A stretch of 64,000 nucleotides of DNA, taken from contig NW_008246083.1 in NCBI RefSeq assembly GCF_000281045.1, positions 227,219 to 291,218 on the forward strand, written 5' to 3'. This DNA is from Saprolegnia diclina VS20. Taxonomy: Eukaryota; Oomycota; Saprolegniomycetes; Saprolegniales; Saprolegniaceae. Made by a program: the position numbers and the translations under genes. The notes beneath the pieces were generated by a model that had not been told where the DNA came from, did no database searches, and was given only the letters and a program-made list of their open reading frames with translations. Position 1 is the first letter of the stretch, and every line of letters starts with the position of its first letter. Shown in pieces: positions 56,664 through 64,000 of the stretch.

Positions 56664-59009
56664 TTACGTTGCGTCGGACGTCACAGCGTCTTGCACTAGG
56701 AAGCGAGGACACGACGCTAGCGGTGCCAAAAAGGCGCCGGCCCATCCGATCGGACGGAGGACGTACCGCCCTGGCGCCATCGGCGACCACATGGACTGGC
56801 GCGTCTGTGCGACAAAGGTCAGCGGCGTCTCGGTGTAAATGGCGGTGGATGCGACCGCTGCCGACGGCGTAAACACCACCGTGTCGCCCAATGCCCGCAC
56901 ATTGGTGTAGCAGGATGATGACGCGTCGACGTCGTCTTCGAGCGGGTCGGTGCCGAGTGCGAGGTGCCCGAGGTGCGCCGACACGGGCTGTGGCGCGTCG
57001 TGGAGGTTGATGGCAGCCACGCCGATGGCGACGATGGTCTTGCCGTCCCAGAGCTGGCCGCCGACGTAGTACGTTCGCGTGATCCAGCCCGAGGTCGCGT
57101 GCGTGGTCTCTGTGCTGGCTGCGTACACGGTGCCGAGGGCCGACCGACCGACGAGCGGCGAGAGGCGCTTCTTCGGTGTCGACGACGCTTGCGAACTGCG
57201 CAGCATCAAGTGCTCTTGGCGCCCCGCGATCCAGAGCACGAGGTTCAGCGCAACGTTGGGCGTCCAGTTGAGGAACGAGTAGCGCACGCAAAGGACTTTT
57301 CGGGGCGTAAATTGAACGTCGGTCGGCAGAATGTCGAGCATCGCATTGCTCTTCGGACCCACGGTGCCCTACGCATATGTAAGCTGAGGTCGTGGACGCA
57401 CGAAGCAGGCGACCTCGATGAGCAGACTCGTGCCGCCGAGGTACGCGACGTGCGTCGAGAGCGCGGCGGTGAGCGTGCCCTTCATCTTCATCGCAATCGA
57501 CTTTGGCTGGAGGTCGATACGGCCCGGGTCGCGCCAGAGTGCTCGCGACACGACCTCGCCATGCAGCGAGAGGTGGTCGCCATGCCCCGCATCAAAGCTC
57601 GTTGCGATCGCGTTACGTCGGGCGTGCACGGGCCCGAGCGACCGCCACGTCGACGGCCAAAAGGCGTCTTGGCTGGCCTACGCGCGGATCAAATCTTTCA
57701 CTCGTCATAGTACCAAGTGCGTACGGTGGCGTCGATCGAGATGGAGACGCCGGCGAACCGAAGCGACCGCGCCTGCAAGTCGACGTGCTCCGCCATGTGG
57801 ACGAAGAGCGGGATGTCGGGAAACGCTTTCTTCAGCGAGAGAACCGTCTTGGGGCTACTGTCGCCCACCCAGACCAGCCCGTCGACATGACGTGGCACCG
57901 ACGCCGTCTCAGCAGTACTCCAGAGCACGCGCGAGGTGGTACCGCGCAGCCGCGGCAAGAGAGCGTGCACTGCCGGTGACGGCGGTGGCATACCCGTGAC
58001 GACCCAGCCGTCGAGCTGGAGTCGCTGCGCAATGGCCAGCAGCAGCGATGCGAGAGTCTACGACAATATGTTCACAATCGCAAGAGTATTGGACGCTACT
58101 GTGAGGTCCTCGTCCGTCGCCCACGTGGCGTTAGCAGTGGCCGACCACGTGAGCGTCCCCAGCACGGCCACGCCGTTGGTGTGGGCGGCATCGACCCACC
58201 CGGGCGCCGGTAGCGTGAGGACGTCGGTCGCCTCCAAAGGGTGGGCAACGAGCACGTCCATGACATCCCACGGGTACTCGGTCACGGTCTGCACCACAGA
58301 TGTGAGTCGCCCGACGAGCCACGATGCCACGTACCGGCGAAAACGAGACGAGGAGCTGGCTGCGGTTCGCGCTGCTCTGGCCATGCGGTCGCGACGCCAG
58401 TGGCACAATGCTCGGTGCAAGGACGCTAGCCTTAAAGGTCGCGCTGCGTAGCTGCGCCATTGTCAGCTGGGTCTTGACGCAGGGCGCCACCACCGTGTGG
58501 TCGCCCAAGGTCACGATCGGGAGCAGAAGCTCATCGTCGGCTCGAGGTGGCAGCGTCACGTGAAGACGCTTCCCGAGCTCGCCCGACCGATACATGGCCT
58601 CGAGGAGCGCGCTGCTGCCAATGTACTGGCCGTTCTCAAAGAGAAACTCGGTGCAGTCGTCCGTTGACGCGCCACATGCCCGCACGACGGCCAGAATGCC
58701 GGCCTTGCCCGCAATGCGCGTCAGATCGACATGCAGCACGTCGACGCTGGCACGGTTTAGCAAGGTGCGGATCGTACCGGGCGCGGCAACGGTAGAGAAA
58801 AGGACGCGCGGCGCGGCGGCGGTTTGCGCCCGGACAAACGTCTCAAACTTGGTCGGCGCCACTGGCTCGTCGACTGGCGGCGGCGGGCGCTGCGCTAGGA
58901 CATACCACGCCAACGAGATGGTACCGAGGAGTAGCGCGACTATGATGGCGATCCACGCGTCCAGGGCGCTGGCGGCGTCGTCGAGGACGGCGGTGGTGCT
59001 GTCCTCCAT
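56664..59009 (-). CDS. Membrane-anchored fusion of glutaredoxin-like and GH85 (ENGase-like) domains
   Basis: Exons in transcript order: 58335-59009, 58100-58288, 57725-58057, 57414-57677 and 56664-57368, giving 721 residues; all junctions are phase 0. Residues 18-38 are a signal-anchor helix. Residues 67-149 resemble a glutaredoxin fold: APRVLFSTVAAPGTIRTLL, HVDLTR, TEFLFENGQYIGSSALLEAM and RSGELGKRL. The CPYC-type site reads AAPGT, so the redox cysteines are absent. From about residue 200 the protein matches endo-beta-N-acetylglucosaminidase (GH85): VPLASRP, YPWDVMDVLVAH, PAPGWVDAAHTNGVAVLGT, FDAGHGDHLSLHGEVVS and AYLGGTSLLIEGTV. The catalytic Asn-x-Glu after DGW reads Thr-Gly-Met (residues 309-311). 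ENGase cleaves N-glycan cores; this protein probably does not. The upstream ATG at 59063 is less likely because it overlaps a CCAAT box. Confidence 0.78.
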
Positions 59010-59348
59010 GCGTGTGACTTTGACGATACTAGCAGTCAGTACTGATTGGTACGTGCGAGCCAATCAGAAACCGTCACGTGGCAGCGTGTGGATCCAAGAC
59101 GTCCTCCAGGAGCCGCGTCGCCGTCGTGGCGTGCGATGGAGAAATAGCGCCGGGCTCCCTCGATACCCCTTGTACTAGAAACATACCGTTTGCATTCGGT
59201 ATCGCCCGTGCCATGTCCTTCGAGCATGTCCCTTGGCGACAGGAATCGAGTAAAACCCATAAAACGCACTTGAAACAGTGTTTCGAGACACTGTTTGCCG
59301 CGAGAACATGGCGTTCGGATAAGAACGGACTGTTTTTTAGCCAGCGCG
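59010..59348. promoter_or_regulatory. Bidirectional promoter with an inverted CCAAT pair
   Basis: CTGATTGGT at 59042-59050 and GCCAATCAG at 59059-59067 are an inverted pair separated by only eight bases. They lie between the GH85-like gene (-) and the SNARE-like gene (+). Near 59265-59300 a short inverted repeat (AAACAGTGTTTCGAGACACTG) is also visible. Confidence 0.5.
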
Positions 59349-60677
59349 ATGGAGGTGGGGACGACGACGTCCGCGGCCGACAAGTACCGCGCGTCGTTGC
59401 GCCTGAACGCAGAGACGGTGGCCATCTCGCGCGAGGTCGCGTCGGCGCTCGTGATGCAGTCGGGTACGCAGCTCCAGGGCGTCGCTGCCAGCTCACGCCT
59501 GCCCCATGTAGAGCAACTTGACCAGACCGAGACCGCGCTGGACGTGACGCAGCACGTCGTCGAGCAAGCCAACTACGTCGTGCGGTGCGCAGCAGCGCCA
59601 ACGTCGTTGACCTCATGATGGCGAGCGTAGCGGCATGTCCTGGTCGGGCTGGCTCGCCAACAAGTTTGCAAAAGAACCTTCGTTGGCGCATCCGCCTGCG
59701 TCGGCGCCATCCAAAGAGGTACGTCGTTGGCGGCGCACATCAATACTGTCTGACGCTCTGTGCTAGATCGCGATGGGCTTCATCTGCCCCGAGTGCCGCG
59801 TCGCGCAGGTGTCGCAGCACGCGCTCATGGAGCACTACGAGGCGGCGCACACGTCGCTGCCAGGTCGATCATCTCAAAAGCATCGGGCTTGCCTACCAGC
59901 TTCATGCATGTAGCTACGGCGTCCTTGCCATCAAAGAGAAGCGATGACCAAGACGACGTCTTTGCGTCGGACAATGGCCTCACAAAGGAGCAGGCTGCAT
60001 ACCTCGCGGCGCTCGGGCCGCAGCTTCTTGAAGTACTTACCCCTTGCGCCTGCACTGTATTCTCATTGCTCATGTAGCTCAAGCACGCGTCCAAGGGCAT
60101 TTCCAACCACCTGGATATGCAGCTGGCGCAGATCGACCGCATTGAGGCCAAGTCGGAGAAGACAAAGGATGACATGCGGCTCGTGACGGCCAAAGCCACC
60201 AAGCTCACGAGCTCGCTCCTCACGATTTCGCCGCAGTTTCGCTGCGCGTTCCAAGAGCTCACGACGCAAAAGTTCGTCGCCAACGTCAACGGCGACCCTC
60301 TGGTTTGGTGCGTGAGCTCGGCAGAAATCATCTGATCGAAGCGTAGTAAGGACGCGGCGTCGGCCGACTGCCTCTTCCGCGCGTACACGCTGGCCGACAG
60401 CACCGACATGTGGGGCTTCAAAAGCGAGAGCTCAGGGCTGTTTCTCGGGCTCAACGCGCTCGGCGCCATGCGCATCCAAGGCGCGGGGCTCAAGTCGTAC
60501 GAGCAGTTTGCGATCGACGTCTCTCGTCCTGAGACGACGCTGTTCAGCTTTGCGAGCTGCTTTGGCCTTGGCGGCTGGGTGAGCATGCGCCCGGACGGCT
60601 CGCTCTTTTGCGTCCGCCGCACGAGCACGAATAAGGACTTGGCCGCGCTCTTCAAACTCGTGCGTGTCGAAGGCTAG
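59349..60677 (+). CDS. SNARE-like protein with EEA1-type C2H2 finger and beta-trefoil-like C terminus
   Basis: Seven exons (59349-59463, 59512-59584, 59631-59718, 59767-59863, 59914-60032, 60078-60307, 60347-60677) give 350 residues. Residues of about 10-75 resemble the first SNARE helix of SNAP-25/29 proteins (EQLDQTETALDVTQHVVEQA), followed by GMSWSGWLANKF. A C2H2 finger like the N-terminal finger of EEA1 comes next: GFICPECRVAQ, then LMEHYEAAH. A second SNARE-like heptad helix (NHLDMQLAQIDRIEAKSEKT) follows. The last 150 residues look like short beta strands (WGFKSESSGLFLGLNALGAM, GGWVSMRPDGSLFC), as in a beta-trefoil. A membrane-traffic role is inferred. No single known family has this order. 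Each exon is short, and splicing is supported mainly by frame and by motif continuity. Confidence 0.68.
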
Positions 60678-61474
60678 CTGTCGACATCTTTATTATCTAT
60701 CTATCCTGTCCTTCAGTGTCGTTTATATGTCGATACGATCTCCAGCCGATGGGACTATATGTAAGAGTCTACAGAGCACAAGACATTATTGTCAGTGGAA
60801 GCATTGCCCTCGTCCACGATTTAGCGAATAGAAAATAGAAAAAGGCAGTCCCGTGATCAGCATTATTGTCTTGTTTAGGGTTACCGTTAACTCTGTGTCT
60901 TTGAGTATATAACTAAAGTGGATCCCTAGTATATGTATTCTATTGATGAGAAATAGCNNNNNNNNNNNNNNNNNNNNNNNNNNNNNNNNNNNNNNNNNNN
61001 NNNNNNNNNNNNNNNNNNNNNNNNNNNNNNNNNNNNNNNNNNNNNNNNNNNNNNNNNNNNNNNNNNNNNNNNNNNNNNNNNNNNNNNNNNNNNNNNNNNN
61101 NNNNNNNNNNNNNNNNNNNNNNNNNNNNNNNNNNNNNNNNNNNNNNNNNNNNNNNNNNNNNNNNNNNNNNNNNNNNNNNNNNNNNNNNNNNNNNNNNNNN
61201 NNNNNNNNNNNNNNNNNNNNNNNNNNNNNNNNNNNNNNNNNNNNNNNNNNNNNNNNNNNNNNNNNNNNNNNNNNNNNNNNNNNNNNNNNNNNNNNNNNNN
61301 NNNNNNNNNNNNNNNNNNNNNNNNNNNNNNNNNNNNNNNNNNNNNNNNNNNNNNNNNNNNNNNNNNNNNNNNNNNNGTCCATATATAGCGACCGGATTTA
61401 ATGCCACCCACGTAGCCAATCAGCGACGAGTCGAACGTCAAGCGACCCCAAATCTTCATTTGGCTTTCGACCTC
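60678..61474. other. Intergenic region containing an assembly gap
   Basis: The visible parts are AT-rich on the left (60680-60957) and hold GCCAATCAG at 61415-61423, a CCAAT box about 50 bp before the S33 peptidase start codon. What lies in the gap is unknown. Confidence 0.6.
60958..61376. other. Assembly gap (run of N)
   Basis: A run of 419 N. The flanks do not show a coding region entering the gap. Confidence 0.98.
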
Positions 61475-63627
61475 ATGCAGCTCCAAGCGTCTGTCCTCTC
61501 GGCGCTGGCGCTGGCCGCGCACGCCTACACGACGCTGCCCTTTGACGGCTGGTACGCGTGCAACATGAACTCGATCGGCAGCGGCTACAGCATGGCGCAG
61601 ATGGCGGCGACCAAGAGCCACCTGCCGCGCGTGCATCTAGAGGCCGACGCCTTTGGCCAGCGCCGCCTCGACGCCACGACGGGCTACGAGTGCGGGCAGT
61701 TTGAGCTCCCGCTGTGCCACAAGGAGGTGTGCACCGACCCGCGCGGCCAGACCATCGATGTCTTTGTCAAGCGAAAGCTGGCCAACCCGGCCAAGGTCAC
61801 CATTGGCACCGAGAAGGTGTTGTGGGTGCTCCAAGGTGGCCCGGGTGACTCGTCCACCGCCAGTACGCACGCCGGCTTCTACCATATCGTGTGCTAACGG
61901 TGCTCTGTAGTGGAGACGCTCATGGCCAACTTGTACTTTGAAATGAACGAGACCGTGACGCTATATACGATGGACCACCGCGGCACGGGCCGCAGCAACC
62001 GCCTCGAATGCAACGCTGTACGACGTCACATACTCAACGTCTCTCATCTCACACAATATAGGCGGCGAGCATGCAGTCGGGCAGTCCGGGCGGCGTGAGC
62101 ATCACAAACGAAGAATACCCCAACTGCATCAAGGACATTCTGTTCCAGATCCAGAATCACACCGAGGCGTTCTCCGTCACGAGCGCCGCGTACGACGTCA
62201 AGAGCATCATCGAGTCGGCGCAGGCGTCGAAGGAGGTGTACGTCTACGCGCTCAGCTACGGCACGTTCCTCGTCGAGCGGCTCATGCAGCTCCAGTCACC
62301 CGAGATCAAGGGCTACATCGTCGACAGCATCGTGTCGCAGAGCAGCCCGAGCTTCAAGAGCATGTCGACCTTCTCGAACTGGGACCGCGACGTGGCCAAG
62401 GTCGGCAACCGCTTCTTGGATCTCTGCCAAAAAGATGCGTTCTGCGGCGCCAAATTCCAAGGCCGGAACGTCACGGACGTCGCGTGGGCCGTCTACGACA
62501 AGCTGGACCGCGAGTACGGCACAAATGTCAACCAGTGCGCCGACCTCATGCTGCAGATCGGCGGCGCGCCGTCCCAGACGCTGCGGTCGCTCTTTGGCTC
62601 GATGCTCATGAGTCAAATGTACCGCGAAATGATCCCCGCGCTCCTCTTCCGCTTTGACCGGTGCGCGCCCAAGGACGTCAAGGTGCTCCAGAGCTTCATC
62701 GACATTTACATTCGCGAAGAAGGCCGGTGGGCGGCCAAGGCCTCGGACGAAGACCAGACCTTGTACTACTCGGAGCTTCTGTACGGGCTCATCGTCTACT
62801 CGGAGATGTGGGAAACGCCAACGCCGTCGCAGTCGGAGCTCAAGGCAACCTTCGACGCCGGGCTCTTTGGTGGCGCCACGTACTCGCTCGTGGAGCAGTA
62901 CTGTACGTTCACGGGGTCGCGCGATCCCAACTGCGCCGAGTTCAACCTCCCCAAGAGCCCGCCGTTCGTGTACGAGCGTGATCAGTACTTCAACAAGACG
63001 GCGAGCGTCCCGAGAGGCGCCACCGCGCTCCTCATGGCCGGCGGCTTGGACCCGCAGACGCGCTGGGGCTACGCGCGCGACGAGAACGCGTCGATGGTCG
63101 GGCCGCACCGGCTCATCGAGTTCCCGACGTCGGCGCACTGCACGACCTTTACGACTCGCATGAAGGCTGGCGGCACCACGTGTGGCGTCAAGATCCTCGC
63201 CTCGTACGTGCTCGGCGGCGGCAACCTCGACACGATCGACACGAGTTGCCAGTCGGACGTCATTGGCCTCAACTTTGGCGGCGTCGGCGCCGGCTGGCTC
63301 CGCTACTTTGGTGTGCTCGATGCCTTCGAGGACGATGCGACGGCGGGTGTGTTTGCCGCCGTCCAGTCGACGGCCGAGAGCGACGAAAACGATTCGCTAT
63401 GGGGCCTCGGCCAGGGCTACAGCCTCGCTGTGGCGTCGGCGGCCGTGGCCATGGGCGTGGTCGCCCTCGTCCTTGCCGTGCGCGTCTCTCGGCGCCAACC
63501 TGCACGGACAACAAAGACCACGGTGATGACAACCGAGTCGACCGAGAACGACGACGACGAGCTCATGACGCCGCCCGAGCAAGTCGCCGCGGTTGCGTCG
63601 CCGGCCGATACGGTCGCCATCGTTTAA
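61475..63627 (+). CDS. Secreted or membrane-bound S33-family serine peptidase (alpha/beta hydrolase)
   Basis: Exons 61475-61862, 61911-62017 and 62062-63627 give 686 residues. A signal peptide (MQLQASVLSALALAAHAYTT) starts the protein. The alpha/beta-hydrolase landmarks are VLWVLQGGPGDSS (oxyanion HG/GGPG motif), YTMDHRGTGRSNRLEC and the nucleophile elbow YALSYGT with Ser near residue 230. The probable acid is in GGLDPQTRW and the catalytic His in PTSAHCTTF. This is the pattern of tripeptidyl- or prolyl-aminopeptidases of family S33. Several Cys and Asn-x-Thr sites fit a secretory-pathway protein. A membrane helix (SLAVASAAVAMGVVALVLAV) and an acidic cytosolic tail follow, so it is probably a type I membrane protein. 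It is convergent with the next gene, with 42 bp between stops. Confidence 0.88.
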
Positions 63628-63669
63628 GGTAGATAAGACATGCGTTTTGACATAGCCATGTACAATGTG

Positions 63670-64000
63670 TCATTCGTGTTGCAGACGCAGAAACACGGGC
63701 ACGGGATTCATGTCGTGGGACGCACGGAACGCGTCTTCGAGCCACTGACCGTCGGTGGCATTGATCCTAGGCATATATGTACAATATTGTCCCTATATCA
63801 TGGACAATGTGTACACGAGGATCCATATATGAATCTCGCGCGGCGGCTCCAAGTATATCGGATGGTCTTCGTCGTGGTTGACGACAAGGATCCCTTTGGC
63901 GCCCATCTTTTGCACGGTCCTAGCGCACATATAGAAAAGGGCTATATAACCCAGCAATGGTATACATGGCCTTGTGAATGATATTGCACTTGCCACGCTT
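63670..64000 (-). CDS. PA-domain protein, 3' end only
   Basis: Three exons in transcript order are visible: 63966 to beyond 64000, 63815-63919 and 63670-63766, joined by 46- and 48-bp introns with GTATAC and GTACAC donors and TAG acceptors. The joined frame reads KRGKCNIIHKAMTVQKMGAK and continues GILVVNHDEDHPIYLEPP; it ends DMNPVPVFLRLQHE. The pattern Gly-x-Cys ... Lys-Ala ... Gln-x-x-Gly-Ala-Lys ... Val-Val-Asn is that of protease-associated (PA) domains, found in luminal parts of vacuolar sorting receptors, RING ligases, signal-peptide-peptidase-like proteins and subtilases. The 5' part lies outside the window, so the full protein type cannot be told. Confidence 0.6.

Overview
The window is nuclear DNA of an oomycete, most likely a member of the Saprolegniales. 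The evidence is: protein-coding genes split by very short introns (about 37-68 bp, usually GTACG or GTATG at the 5' end and TAG at the 3' end); GC-rich third codon positions; an oomycete-type WRKY19-like zinc-finger protein; a large-family membrane protein at the left edge that I recognise from saprolegnian genomes; and no bacterial operon signals. Two runs of N (18523-18801 and 60958-61376) mark assembly gaps. Exon coordinates were derived by hand, joining splice sites so that reading frame and conserved protein motifs are kept.

Layout. 0-9 kb: a truncated membrane-protein gene (-), then a ferlin (+, 14 exons). 9-18 kb: HPRT (+), a mitochondrial BolA3-like protein (-), a zinc-finger protein (+), a lysine-methyltransferase-like protein (+) and a kinesin motor (+). 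18-29 kb: two divergently oriented coatomer beta-prime genes (COPB2) that flank tubulin cofactor A, a small Cys-rich membrane protein and a hAT-transposase-derived gene. 30-38 kb: COQ4, a second methyltransferase, an unknown small protein and a 12-exon formin. 38-51 kb: two divergently oriented, full-length ABCA-type transporters. 51-64 kb: a PKA regulatory subunit, an unknown protein that shares its N-terminal motif, an SGNH/CE2-like esterase, a membrane-anchored fusion of a glutaredoxin-like domain with a GH85-like domain, a SNARE-like protein with a zinc finger, an S33 peptidase and the 3' end of a PA-domain protein.

The genes are mostly housekeeping and do not form one pathway. Themes are membrane traffic and the cytoskeleton (ferlin, kinesin, COPI, formin, TBCA, SNARE-like protein) and membrane or sugar chemistry (ABCA pair, CE2, GH85). 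The most interesting points are: the Grx-like/GH85 fusion, in which both active sites appear to be lost; two inverted paralogue pairs with long, indel-free near-identical tracts next to diverged tracts, which suggests gene conversion; a cryptic intron that joins COPB2 to an alternating-alanine tail present in only one copy; a formin with WASHC3-like repeats where FH1 is expected; and recurring inverted CCAAT boxes at promoters.
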